From Triparma columacea (lineage: Eukaryota > Sar > Bolidophyceae > Parmales > Triparmaceae): DNA of 50,178 nt. Shown here one piece after another: positions 12,901 through 24,800 of this stretch (positions are counted from its first letter, which is position 1; each line of letters begins with the position of its first letter). The translations under genes were made by a program, and so were the position numbers. The notes under the pieces are model-generated. The model had not been told where the DNA came from and did no database searches. It saw only the letters and a list, made by a program, of their open reading frames with translations. The stretch is from positions 41,236 to 91,413 of the forward strand of contig BRYA01000181.1 in NCBI GenBank assembly GCA_030267965.1. The letters are read 5' to 3'.

Positions 12901-15624
12901 GATTTGGAAGGCTTGAGAGCAAGGTTTATTAAGCCTATCGTCAGGTTTTTCTTCAGAAAGAAGCTCGAAGAGAGAAAGAGGCTCCAAAGCATAGGAAGAA
13001 AATCTAAGTGGGAAGGAAGGCGCGAGTCGGATATAGCCGTCTCTATGGAGGAAAATATCAGGGCTGTTGCATCCGCAGGCGATAAAGCGCGCATCACAAG
13101 GCAACTGATGCACATGCAATCAAGTATATCCTTGGACTCACATCATCTCGTCGACGCAAAACCCCTTTCTGGGAAGTCCCTTTTCGTCTTCGGCCACGCA
13201 AATCACTTCAGAGTTTTCTGCCATGAGTTCGCTCATCACCAGTATTTCAACAGCTTCATAATCTTGAGCATCATGATATCTTCGATCTGCCTGGCCTTCG
13301 AAAGCCCCACAATGTCGGACAGCCTGAAAAATACCCTCCTTTTACTCGACTATGTCTTCACCTGCATCTTCACAGTAGAGATGTCCCTGAAGGTGGTCGC
13401 TCTTGGGTTTTGCTGGACCAAGTTTGCGTACCTTAAGGATTCCTGGAATAGACTCGATTTCCTGATTGTGGTTTCGGCGTTAATGGACATGCTTCTCACG
13501 AGCACAACGTCCGACGTTGAAATTGGATACTTGAAGGTGATCAGGCTTTTGAGAGTTCTTCGCCCCCTAAGGACAATAAAGAGGAACAAGAATTTGAGCC
13601 AGGTTGTCAATTCCATCATTGGTAGCTTTATGAGCGTGATGAACGTTGTGATCGTGGTGACGTTGATCACTGGCGTGTTTGCAATCCTTGGCATGGGACT
13701 CTTTGGTGGGCTCTTTTGGCAGTGCAACGACGCGAACATCATCGAACAAACACTTTGCAACGGCACATTCACGATTAGTCACGTTCAAGAGTTCTCGAAC
13801 GGTACCCAAGCGAATGTGGAACTCGTCCTTAAAAGAGAGTGGCTGAACTCAATGTGGAACTTTGACAGTTTCTTTAAGAGCGTATCAACGCTCTTCATCG
13901 TCGCAAATTTAGAGGGGTGGTACGAAATTGCCGAAAAAGGCATGCATGTAACAAGTATGGGGTTTAGCCCCACCTCGGACTCTAGCAGCCTGCTAGGAAC
14001 GAGCTTCTTTGTCCTCTTCATTTGCCTGGAGACCTTCATTGGGATTGGGCTATTCGTTGGAGTTCTTTGCGACTACTTCAACTCCGCTGGCCCTGAGGGG
14101 GGCGGCCTCATCACAGAAGAGCAGAAGGCTTGGATAGAGGCACAAAGGGCTGTCCTGCTCTCCAGGGCGATGCCCAAGGCGAGAATGCCGAAGAATCCGA
14201 TTAGAAGGGCTTGCTGGTACATCATCAAGTCTTCTATGTTCAACTTTTTTGTGATGGTCCTCATCGCCTTTAGCGTCTTCATGTTGAGTTTGAGCCACGT
14301 TGGTGAAAGCGAGACATGGGCTGCGAACGTGAAAGCAATAAACAAGGTGTTGACGATGCTTTTTGCACTCGAGGCGACGCTGAAAATTGTTGGGGAGGGC
14401 CCCAAGCTTTACTTCAAGAAGTGGAGCTGCTGCTTCGATTTCTTCCTCGTCACGACGAGCATCCTCGACGAGTACGCCGATGCAGCTCAAGGGAACACAG
14501 AGATCTTGTTCGTGCTCCGTATCTTTAGAGTGTTCAGGGCAACGAGGATCCTGAGGCTACTCGGGAGCAACAGCGGTTTCATAGACTTGATAAAGGTCCT
14601 TATGTACAGTCTTCCTTCCGTGTGGAACGTCGCCATACTTCTGATAATGCTGTACTTCACATTCGCCGTGCTTGGAGTGGCTCTCTTCGGCAGCACAAAC
14701 ATCAATGAGGCTGGGGAATTTTACAATCCTCAGCCTGCAGAGCATCCTGGCATGTACGGAGTAGGGATCAATCCTGACGCCAACTTTAGGTCCTTCGGAA
14801 AGGCCTTCATTACTTTGTTCAGGATTAGCACGGGAGAGAACTGGTTCCTCCTTCACCGCGACACGTACCGCGAGAACGAGTACAATGTTCCTATGCTGAG
14901 CACAATTTACTACTACTTGTTTGTGATCATATGCCAGTACGTCACCCTCAACCTGTTCGTCGCGGTCCTTCTCGATAACTTCAACGTCGCCAAGACCGAG
15001 ACAAAGGAAGTCCAGGAGTTGAAGGACGAGATGAGGAATTTTGGTGGCGTCTGGGCGATTTTCGATCCCGACGCTACCCAGTTCATTGCAATAAAGCAGT
15101 TGAAGTTCGTCATTATAGGCCTCAAGCCGCCCCTTGGCCTCGGGTCAGGATCTAATGTGACCGACCATGACATCAACAGCCTCCTGTGGGACGCAGACAT
15201 CCCCATCTACAGATTCAAACACACGAAACAGAATAAGGTCTACTTCAAGGACGTCCTGTACAGGCTGTCGAAACTAGCCTTTGGGGCGACTGTCGCGAGA
15301 GACATGCATCTCGAAACTGACGAGGACAATAGCGACGAAGCCATGGCCATTGCCGCCTTGAAACAGCAGCGGCTCATCTTCTCGACCCGGGAGTACATTG
15401 CAGTCAAGAGGATCGTCAGCGCAATCAAGAGAAAACAGGGCAAGTCTGACAACCTGTTTCTGGAGCTCGTCTTCAGCGCGGTGAGGAAGCAGAATATGCT
15501 GACAGAGGTGGAATTGGAACACGACGATTACGATCTCTTTGCAGACGATATGACGAAGAAGACCAAATTCGCAAAGAAGTTGAAGAAGTTTGCAAAAAGG
15601 CTTGGCGAGGCTTTCAAAGATTAG
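9933..15624 (+). CDS. Four-domain voltage-gated calcium channel alpha-1 subunit
   Basis: Five exons: 9933-10373, 10525-10699, 10819-11000, 11106-12475 and 12540-15624, for 1750 aa. Junctions restore family sequence exactly, such as LRVAR|VLRPLKS in the domain I S4 and AILIR|SFEKVKED after domain II. Four 6-TM repeats each have an Arg-rich S4: RALRVFRALRVTKAVKHLK in II, VIRLLRVLRPLRTIKRNK in III, LRIFRVFRATRILRLL in IV. Selectivity-filter positions read TTLENW (E285), LTLDDW (D678), ANLEGW (E1181) and STGENW (E1489), so E/D/E/E. After repeat IV there is a Cav-type EF-hand (FGGVWAIFDPDATQFIAIKQ), a PPLGLG segment and a basic pre-IQ-like helix. It should conduct Ca2+ at the plasma or ciliary membrane. 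The ATG at 10059 is an alternative start. Domain I S4 is weakly charged. Confidence 0.93.
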
Positions 15625-15788
15625 CAACACTTATGTTTGTATGTAAAAATGTTTATATTATATAGCACTCTGCATTGAAGCGGAGAGCGCGAGAGCCGTG
15701 TAGCGCAGCCACCTTTTTCTGAAAAGGGTCAAGGAATAATTCAAGGACAATCCGGGTGTCCAAAAATAGGCAAAACCTAAAACCTCAA

Positions 15789-16859
15789 ATGGGTTCCCCA
15801 ACATCTGATACGTCTGTAGACTATTCGGTGATTCTCAGTGGTACCCCTTTCACACACGTATCTAGTCCATCAACCCCATTGACGTCGTCGTCGTTCACCA
15901 ATACTGGTGGGGCGGTGAGGAATGATGAAGTCTCCACCCCAATTTCCACCCCTCCTACGACTACCCAGGTAATATCTTCACCTGGTCCTCTACAATCTTC
16001 CTCTAATAATGGTGATTTAGTTTCTGAAAGTGCAACAAATAGCTCAATCGACGTTGAAACTGACCCCTTGACACAAGAGCTCCAATCCCTCACCTCAAAT
16101 CTCTTAAACTCCACGTTGGCCCTCCAGCAGACGCTCACTCACTCGACAACCTCTGCCGACGCGCTCTTAAAAAAGAGCACGGACTCTAGCATGAAGGTCA
16201 CGGAGCTTGGGAGCAAGACCAAGAAATTTAATGACAAGTGGGGGTGGAGTATGGGGAAGTGGAGCAGTCTTGTTTTCGTGGCGGTCACTTGGATAGTTGT
16301 CATCAATGGGATCAGGATCGCGCCAAGGAAGCGGACGATGGTCAACGGGGGGGGGAGGGGGAGGGGTACTGAAGAGGTGGTTGAGGGGGGCTTCAGTGAC
16401 ATTTTTGATGCTGGACAAACCGAGGGTGGGGGGGACGGACATGTTGAACTAGAAGAAGATTTTGGTGGCGAGCTTGAGGAGCCTGAGATTGTTGTGGAAA
16501 CAACGCAGCCTCCAATGGTCTTAGTTGACCCCGTTGGTGACATAAAATCCCAAGAACATTTTGCTGCCGCCTCCCCGCCTCCAGACCCCCCTCCCCCCCA
16601 ACAATTGAAGGACTCCGACCTAGAAATGTTGTCCGAGATCAACCGCAAGAAGGAGGCGGCGAAAGAGGCAGCGAGGGAGGCAAGGGAGGCGAGGAGGGCA
16701 AGGTCTAATGCCCGGAAGAGGAAAAAGAGGGAGCAGGAGGAGATGAGGAAAAAAATGGGGGAGCAGGTGACGGGGGGGGGAGACGAGGAATCGAGCGGCG
16801 ATCCACGAAGCAATGGCCGACCACAGAAAGACGACCGACCGCCTAACAACGAATTGTGA
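15789..16859 (+). CDS. Use1-like single-pass membrane protein with long C-terminal extension
   Basis: The frame is open from 15756, but the first ATG is at 15789 (MGSPTSDTSVDYS), giving 356 aa; an upstream exon cannot be excluded. The first 100 residues are Ser/Thr/Pro-rich and look disordered. Residues about 100-165 form an amphipathic helix (DPLTQELQSLTSNLLNSTLA). A transmembrane segment (SSLVFVAVTWIVVINGI) follows, then IRIAPRKR. Helix, tryptophans, membrane anchor and the IR..P.K/R end resemble the Use1/Sec20 class of ER SNAREs, which normally stop there. Here about 165 more residues follow: an acidic stretch, a Pro-rich stretch, and a highly charged Lys/Arg/Glu/Ala coiled coil. I infer a SNARE-like protein with an unusual extension. 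A generic tail-region membrane protein is the alternative. Confidence 0.45.
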   Translation: MGSPTSDTSVDYSVILSGTPFTHVSSPSTPLTSSSFTNTGGAVRNDEVSTPISTPPTTTQVISSPGPLQSSSNNGDLVSESATNSSIDVETDPLTQELQSLTSNLLNSTLALQQTLTHSTTSADALLKKSTDSSMKVTELGSKTKKFNDKWGWSMGKWSSLVFVAVTWIVVINGIRIAPRKRTMVNGGGRGRGTEEVVEGGFSDIFDAGQTEGGGDGHVELEEDFGGELEEPEIVVETTQPPMVLVDPVGDIKSQEHFAAASPPPDPPPPQQLKDSDLEMLSEINRKKEAAKEAAREAREARRARSNARKRKKREQEEMRKKMGEQVTGGGDEESSGDPRSNGRPQKDDRPPNNEL

Positions 16860-16904
16860 TACTGTTTCAGTTCAACACAACAACAACATTTGTACGACAA
16901 CATA

Positions 16905-17621
16905 CTACGAAGAAGGCGGAGGAATCACCGGAGGAGGAATTACCCCTCCACCTCCCCCCTCCTTTCCCTCATCTGCCCCCTTCGCCTTCGCCTTGCTCTT
17001 CTTTCTCTTCTTTAATTTCATAAGTTTGTTCTTCCTTTCCTCCATGGCGGCCGCCCTCCCTTGATCCCCATTGCTCATATTGCTTGTCACGCTCTCTTCG
17101 TCCTCCGCCAGGGTCCCAATCAACGCCATGTCGCTCGTGCTCTTGATGCCCTTTTCAGTCCCCATTGCGAAGTCGAGCATGTCCACAATCTCGTCCATGC
17201 CCTGATTGAACAACACGCCCTCGTTCGTCTCTCCCTCCTTAATATATCGGTTACCACAGTGGGGGCAGACCTCGTCCTGGTCGCCGAATATGCTGAGGTC
17301 CTTCTTGAAGAGCATGTTGCAGGATAGGCAGGCAAGAGTTAAGATGGGAGAGGCTGCCATGCAGTGGTCCATGTGTTCGTCATGACACTCGTGGCACTCG
17401 AACCACTTCAGACTGGGGGTACAAGGGGGGGGGAGGGGACGAAGGGATGAGGTGATATGTTGAGGGGGAGAGGGGCAACCCATGGTTAAGTCGATTTGAG
17501 AAGGAGGAACAAGAAAAGATTGGAAGTTGAAACCAAGCGAGGCAAACAAACCTGTATCACCCAGAACTTACCAACACGGAGCCCTGATGGACACCGAAGC
17601 GTTCAAAATGTGCTTGCACAT
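16905..17621 (-). CDS. CHY-type zinc-finger protein
   Basis: Two exons: a 50-nt first exon at 17572-17621 (MCKHILNASVSIRAPC) and 16905-17412, separated by a 159-bp intron (gtaagt...cccag); 185 aa. The junction splits a Cys codon and rebuilds APCCLKWFECHECHDEHMDH. This gives the CHY ligand series C-x-H, C-C, C-x-x-C-H-D-E-x-x-x-H, followed by LACLSCNMLF and VCPHCGNRY. The rest is a charged, Lys-rich tail (KLKKRKKSKAKAK) ending in Pro-rich sequence. CHY fingers bind zinc; relatives include the Tim-assembly helper Hot13 and RCHY1, but this protein has no RING domain, so its partner is unknown. Read as one open frame without the first exon, the gene would lose three to four zinc ligands. It shares a 137-bp divergent promoter region with the phosphatase fusion. 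Confidence 0.85.
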
Positions 17622-17758
17622 AAAAAGCCAACTCCCCCTCAAGGACAGGACAATTCCAAAGCTGAACCGAGGCAGTTTGGGGTTTGGGGTGTTTCACGCC
17701 CCCAACAGTTCACAAGCCATATCTATATACCCTTCCCATTTCTGCCAACTAACGAGGA
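17622..17758. promoter_or_regulatory. Bidirectional promoter region (CHY finger / PP2C fusion)
   Basis: 137 bp lie between the two divergent start codons. A weak A/T stretch (ATATCTATATACC) lies near 17719-17731, about 30 bp before the plus-strand ATG, and could serve as a TATA-like element. This is inference from position only. Confidence 0.35.
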
Positions 17759-20700
17759 ATGGGGAATTGTGGTTCCACGTCGGTGGACCACCATCCCAAT
17801 AACGCGCAATCGCATAAGGATAACTACTCCCCGCTGTCTGAGGAGGAGATCAAGAAGAGGATAGATGCCTCGGCAAAAACGGAGGTAGCTAAATTTCTGG
17901 TGGACAACAACGATCCAGGCAAAGGAGGGTTTACTTATCGCTACGCATACGTTAGTCAGAAGGGTTACTACCCAAATCGTAAGTAATCTGGGTTGTGAGG
18001 GGGAGAAAACGGGAGGTTGTGGATTCTTCATTGCTATGATACAAGATTGTGATCTGGGATTTGAACCCCCCCCTTCGGACTTATTGCGGGCTGTTGACTC
18101 TGAATGGGGTCTTCGCTGATTATCACGCACCCTACGCCCGGCTGATTGTTGGCGTCTCCATCCAACCCTCTCCCCCCTCCTCAACCGCCCCTCCCCCCTC
18201 TCGCAGAGCTCAACAAGGCAAACCAGGACTCCTACGTCGTCGTCAGGAAATTCTGCGGTTTGGAGTCAGCCGCGTTTTTCGGGGTCTTTGATGGGCACGG
18301 TACATTCGGGGACACTTGCTCCATCTTTGCTAAGCACAAGCTGCCGCAGATTTTGCAGGACTCTATCAAGGCCTCGAACAAGGATATCTTTTCCATGTCC
18401 GTCGAAGAGATCCAGAAATTGTATACCGAAGCCTTCATCGAGACCAACTCGCAGTGCCACCGCGCAGCCTTTGACGACCAGCTCTCGGGCACGACAGCCA
18501 TCACAGTGCTCGTTCTCGGGAAGTTCCTCTATGTTGCCAACGTTGGCGACAGCCGTGCAATAATTTGCAGTGAGCACATGGAAGAGAAGGGCAAAATTCT
18601 TGCCGAGCCGCTTTCGATCGATCAGACACCTTTCCGCAAGGACGAGCGTGAGAGGGTGAAGAAAGTCGGGGCCAAGGTCCTCACGATCGACCAGATCGAG
18701 GGGATTGAGCCCATCCACGAGAATTGGGGCACGGAGCTCGGAAAGGAAATCGACGAGATTGGTGACCCCCCAAGACTCTGGAACGTCACTCTGGACAAGC
18801 CTGGGACTGCCTTCACCCGGTCGATCGGGGACGCCTGCGCCGAGGCTATTGGGGTGTTTGCCGAGCCGGAGCACCTGGTGCGCGAGATCTCCAAGCACGA
18901 CAAGTACGTCGTGATTGCCTCAGACGGAGTTTTTGAGTTTCTTACCTCACAGACAGTCTGCGACATGGTCCACAGCAACAAAGACCCGCTTGAGGCTTGC
19001 AGGAAGGTCGTGAGGGAATCCTACAACCTGTGGCTCCAGTACGAGGTCAGGACCGACGACATAACCATGATAGGTGAGGATGAATATGAAGTGAAAGAGC
19101 GTCGAAAGGCACACAGGCACATGCTAACGCCCCCTCATCCCCACCAAACTAACTCTGCGGCTCGCTTGTTTCACTTTGTTTCGCAGCCCTATATTTTGAC
19201 GACATTGAATTCAAAGAATCAGGCGAAAACTCCGACGTCTTCTCTTCGGGCGACGAGTTTGAGGTTAGAATGGCAGCAAAGACAAAGAACCAGAAGGAAT
19301 TGACAAACACGCTGAGGGTTACTAGCAGTCACACTCTGAGGCACATGACGGAGCACAAGCCCGTCCGTAGGGCCATGTCTAAGGCAAAGCGAAGGATGGT
19401 AATGGACCACACGAGGCGCATGTCCGCCGCAATGGACTTGGAGGACTTCCCTCTTGAAAAGTACCTAATAGAGAAAACTAGTGAGGAGACGGAGCGCTTG
19501 AAGGACCTCACGCATGCCAACTTCCTATTTCAGCACCTTCTCCCCGATCAGCTCTCCAAGCTCTATAGTGTCTTCGAGAAGGTCCAGGTCAAGAAGGGAG
19601 ATGTAGTCATCAAGCAGGGGGACCAGGGAGACAAGTTCTACGTGGTCGACAGTGGTACCTTTGAGGTCAGCGTTAGGGGAGAGGATGGGATTATGCACGT
19701 CGTCATGTCTTACGAGGAAGGGGGAAGTAGCTTCGGAGAGCTGTCTCTGATGTACGGAAAGCCAAGGGCTGCCACGGTAACGGCGACTTCGGATGGGGTT
19801 ATCTGGGCTCTCGCTAGGCCCGCCTTCAAGGCGATGCTCATGAGAAAGGTCAGCCACACAAACCTCATCAAGATTTTGAAAAAGGTGGAAATATTGAAGC
19901 AGCTGCCCATCCCCCAGCTCCAGCGCCTCTGCGACGTCTTGGCGGAGCAGACGTTCGAGGATGGGGATTACATTTGCAAGCAGGGAGAGGAGGGCCATAG
20001 CTTCTACATCATCTCCAACGGCGAGTGCATCTGCACAACTATCGACCCCAAGACGAAGGCCGAGAAGGAGCTCAGGAGGCTAAAAACGAACGACTACTTC
20101 GGAGAACGCAGCCTCCTCATGGAGGAACCCAGGGCCCTCAACGTTCAGGCCGTCGGCAAGACCTCGGTCTTCACCCTCTCCAGGTCAGCCTTCATAGAGG
20201 TCGTCGGGGACTTGCACGAGCTCATTGAGTTCGACCAGAATAAGAGGAAGCAAATGAAACAGGTCCAGTCTACCACAACATACAGGATCGCTAAGCACAC
20301 AATCCAGGGTGTCAAGTACAGTGAACTTGACTTCCAGAGCTGCGCCTTCAAGTACGCCTACGGTTTTGTCGGCGCATACCTGCACAAAAGGGGGGGGAGC
20401 TTCACGTTTCAGACTTACACCGTCAAGGCCGTTTCCAAGAAGAAGATCATAGACGCTGACTGCGTGGACCAAATAGTTCAAGAGAGGGACCTTCTCGCGA
20501 TGCTGTCTAGACCTTCGAACTTTGTCCCTGTCATTCTGGCATCCTTCACGGACGAGAAGTGCGTCTACGCTGTTTTCAAGGGCATCGTCGTCTGTCAGCT
20601 CTCCGAGATCCTCTCTACCGTCGAAAATATTGACGAGGCGGCGTCCAGGTTTTACGCGGGTTGCGTAGTCATGGCACTCGAGTTCCTTCACGACGAGGGA

Positions 20701-21312
20701 ATCATGCACAGGAGGGTCTCACCGGAGTGCATCTGGATCACATCTCAGGGCTACGCTCAGCTCGCCGACCTGGGGTGTTCCAGGGAGATGAGCGGGCAGC
20801 AGCAGTTCACCATGTGTGGAGACCCCTCCTACCTCGCTCCCGAGCAGGTTATGACTAAGGGTCACAACCACACTGTCGATTTCTGGAGCCTGGGAGTGCT
20901 CATTTACGAGATGCTTACAGGCGAGCTGCCGTTTGGGGACGCCGACACGCCCGAGACGCAGCTCTACAAGAATATTGGCAACCACAACAAGGGGAGTGAC
21001 TGCTTTGAGAAGGCAGGCAACGCTGGTATGCTTTCAGACGACGCAAAAGACATCGTTACGTGCCTCCTTGTCCCAGAAGGCGAGAAGAGGTTAGGAAGCG
21101 GACCGAAAGGCTGCGAAGAAATTAAATCTCACATGTGGCTCGAAGAGACCAACTGGAAGGAGCTGACCCAGGGGAGAGTGGCAGCACCCCACTCAGATAT
21201 CTGTAGCACGAAAACGCAGGAGAACACTGACAAAGCAGCCGAGATAGAATTTGTAGAGAACGCCGAGCCGGTCGCGGGAGAGGATCTACCAGAGGAGCTG
21301 GAGCACTTCTAG
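17759..21312 (+). CDS. PP2C phosphatase - tandem cyclic-nucleotide-binding - AGC (pseudo)kinase fusion
   Basis: Three exons: 17759-17978, 18207-19073 and 19187-21312; 1070 aa. The N-terminus MGNCGS fits N-myristoylation plus palmitoylation, so membrane attachment is likely. A PPM/PP2C phosphatase spans about residues 55-355: NQDSY, VFDGHG (100-105), NVGDSRA, IASDGVFEF and RTDDIT, all metal-binding acids present. Two cyclic-nucleotide-binding domains follow (about 480-720), each with the phosphate-binding Glu and Arg (FGELSLMYGKPRAATV and FGERSLLMEEPRALNV). A PKG/PKA-like kinase fold runs about 745-1020: VKAV lysine, FTMCGDPSYLAPE, DFWSLGVLIYEMLTGELPF. The catalytic loop, however, reads H870-R-R-V-S-P-E-C877 instead of HRDLKPEN, and DFG is DLG. 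The catalytic Asp, Lys and Asn are lost, so the kinase is probably inactive. Phosphatase-PKG fusions occur in protists; whether this degradation is shared is unknown to me. Confidence 0.93.
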
Positions 21313-21825
21313 AAAAAATGGAAAGGACCAAAAAGACTGTCACGGGGGGGACAATTGAGGAAGATCACATAATGGATATACCATAAATGATGTGGACATG
21401 GTAGTTAAAAACTCAACTCAGTCAAAGACTAAGCTTCTATTATTTAAATTCATTCTTCGCCTGCCTTCCTGCACGTAAAAGTGCGCACGTGATAGACAAT
21501 TATCACACAGAAATGATGCCGAGTGTGGGTATAAAACCCTCATTTTGCCCCCCAATAAAAAAGACAGCACTTCGTCTCATGAAAGGAAAGTTGGAGCAGC
21601 AGCGAAAACATTGGGGGTTTCTCGCCACAATCCTGAGAAGTTTTCAGCTTTGAGTCGGATAGCAGGCGAATCGACTACAGGATACGCAGTCCCTTGATCT
21701 CGACCACCCGGAAAGTCAGCCCTTGCCCCCGCAGCCCACAGGATATTGGAGTTATCCCACCCTGTGAGATCGTCCTCATCTCGCACCCCCTGACAGATAT
21801 ATAGTAGTTCGATTTCGATAACACA
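21313..21825. other. Intergenic region between phosphatase fusion and Kv channel
   Basis: 513 bp holding the 3' UTR of the upstream gene and the promoter of the downstream one. A TATA-like GGTATAAAACCCTC occurs at about 21527-21540, and a second A/T motif (GATATATAGTAG) about 30 bp before the Kv start. Small open frames on the minus strand (for example 21577-21786) have no family signature and are not called. Confidence 0.4.
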
Positions 21826-24800
21826 ATGCCGAGCGAGGATTTAAGGAGGTCAATACGGGAAAGGACCGAGAGCGGCGATGACAGCTCCCCATTTCGTGCG
21901 CCTGTGAAGATGCAATCCAACTTTCAGCTCACGACTCTTAGACCACAAAAAGGAGGCAAGTGGCCGCATTCCGGTCCGAATGGCAAGATAGAACCCGTGA
22001 GTGGTCAAGGACCCTCAACAGAGGGTGACCACAAAACTGGGCAGGCTACAACTAATAGCAGTGCAGGCCGCAGGGAGGAGAGCGACGAGGATGAAGAAAG
22101 AAGGCCCACAATAACGACCATGCAGAGTTCCACCAAGCTCAAGTTCCTCTCTCAGAAGGAGTCCATGACTTGGCGGCAGGCCCTCTTTGTGTTTCTTGAG
22201 GATGAAACCTCCAGTCAGTTTGCCTATGCATTCAGCACATTCATAACAGTGACGATCCTGGCGTCCATTGTCACTGTACTTTTCGAAACTATGGATGGTC
22301 CCAATCACTACAGCGTCAATGGCGACCCCGCCACAGCTCGTTACCCCTTCCTTGCCGCATCGCTTACTTACGATATTCTGGAAATTGTTTTCACTGTCAT
22401 CTTCACCGGCGAGCTCATCCTGCGACTTGTCGCGGCTGAGTCGCTCATCCTGAAGCCATCTCCTATGGACGATGGTAGCGGCGGGTCTATCATCGACGAA
22501 TCCACTCCATTTTTCAAGTCTTTCATGAACTGGGCTGACATCGTAGCCGTAGCCCCCTTCTACATCCTGACGCTTGCGGGCAGTCCCGATGACCTTGATT
22601 ACATTACCGGGCTCGCTAAAGCCGCGAGGAGTTTGCGAATTTTCAAGCTATCGCGACAATTCGAGGGCAGCGAGGTTCTTAGCGTGGCTGTCGCCAACAG
22701 GTGAGAATGGAGGAAGAAAAGATTGGACGTTATGAAAAGCCATCACGGAGACGATGCGCAAGAAGCACGTCACAGTTGCCACACCCGTCCTCCTAACCCG
22801 CAACCCTCGTGACACAGTGTGAACCCCCTCGGCCTTCCGTTATTCTTCTTCTTTCTGTTCACCTTCGTGTTTGGAAGCCTCGTCTTCTTCGTCGAACCAT
22901 GCTACAACCACGAAACTTGCAAGTTCCCCGACATTTACGTGTCTTGCTACTTTGCCATGGTCACAATGACAACAGTAGGTTACGGAGATATAGCCCCAAC
23001 GATGTTTTTTTCCAGGGCCGTCACCACCATTATCATGCTCTTTGGTGCACTTTTCTTGTCGATGCCCGTTGCCATCGTCGGGAGCGAGTTCGACGCAGCC
23101 TGGGCGAAGCTAGAGAAGGACGAGGGGAAGGACGACGAGACCATAAAACAGGAGCTACACGAGTTCGAGATGAGAAAGAAGAGACTTGGGGTCAACCTCA
23201 TTACTAGACTACACAGGCTAAACAATAGCACAAAGTTTACCAAGGAGAAGACCATGAACTTAATAGAGAAGGTCACAAGCAAGGTTCTCAACCAGGAGTC
23301 CCAGAACGAGAGCGCCGAAATGATCACGGACAGCCGCTTCTACATCTACGACGTGTATCTCAAGATAAGCGACCACATCAACGCGATTTATGACTTGATT
23401 GATGAGTCGACTGTGACTCTGGAGAGGCTGGAGTGGTGCCTTGACGTAATGACCAGCTGCAACAGTCTGATGAAGAAGATCCTTTCCATTAGCAGCATGG
23501 CAGGCACAAACGATGGACCCTTGAACTTGACATCCAAGATCAGAGACACGGAGGCCAAAATGAAAAAGGGCGCGTTTCATCCTAACGGTGATCCAGCTTC
23601 TCCTAACATAAATAATAACTCCAGAAGTACAACGAGGGGTACGGGCCGGAAGGGTACCGGCAGGGGGGCACGAAGCAACAGGCGTGCATCCACTAGGAAC
23701 TTCGCCACGTCCTTGGAGGAAAGGAGTAGTTCCCGAGGGTCCGAGAATAGTCCTGCTGTTAGCTTGGGAAGGATGGTCACCGGGGGCTTGGGGAACGTCG
23801 CGGGTGGTCTAGGGAATGTCGGGATGAATATCGGGGGGGGACTCGGACTGTCGGCAGAGAAGCTGGCAATTCTGCAGAAAACCGCGAATGCTCACCAGGG
23901 AACCTTCGCCTCGGTTGCCAACGTTTTAGGGAAGGGTGTTGACGTTGGAGCCGACATGATAAGCGGGGTCAACGAGGAGGAGAAGCACTTCGTCAAATAC
24001 ATTTGCGATGCCATGTACAAGAACACCTGGAGGGACAGGACGTGGCTCCTCCTCGAGGTCCCTCAGAGCGGGCCTATGGCTACAAGGATCAGCAACTTCA
24101 TGATCACGGTGATTATGGGGAGCATTGCCCTCTTTGTTTTCGAGTCAGTTCCAGCGTTCACGACGTACGGGGAGGGCACGGCTGCGTGCGAAAACATCGT
24201 TAAGATGTACTGCGAGGAGCCTGCGAACAGTGACGCAACCCTGAACCCCGGATGCTTCAAGTACGCGAACAACATTACGGAGGACGCCGTGCCTTTAAGG
24301 TTTAGTTGTACCGAGGACGACTGCTTCGGAGTTGATCAAAATTTTGGCTACGGGTACAAGACGGGGGGGATCCAACAGAGCTGGAACGGTTCGTACTTAA
24401 CCTGCGATGGCTACAAGGACGAAGACGTCGCCATCGAGGGCCGCCCTTTCGCGGACCAATCCCAACTCCCAGAGGTGAATGACTTCACCTGGCTGCACAC
24501 CAACATGAACGCCATGCACGACATATGCTTCAGGCCCGAGTGCAACAACAAGCACGAGCTGTTCTTTGACTTTAGCATTATGTACTTTCCCTTTGAGGCA
24601 TTCTTCGCGTTGGTGTTTAGCGTCGAGGTTTTGATGAGGGCTGTGGTTAGCAGAAGCTTGACGAGGTTCTGGTTGGACCCCATGAACATCCTCGACGTCG
24701 CCAGCATCTTGCCTTTCTACCTCGAGATACTGATCAGCATGTCCGCCGGAACACCTCTGGACTTCACGATAAGTGGGGCCGACAGCGCCGGCCTCATGCT

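Noticed and set aside
12502..15624. Second half of the Cav channel as a separate two-domain channel gene
   Set aside because: A 64-bp intron (12476-12539) with matching phase joins domain II to the linker; the Met at 12502 lies within that intron.
21577..21786. 69-codon minus-strand frame between the phosphatase fusion and Kv channel
   Set aside because: No family motif, and it sits in the Kv promoter region; length is compatible with chance.
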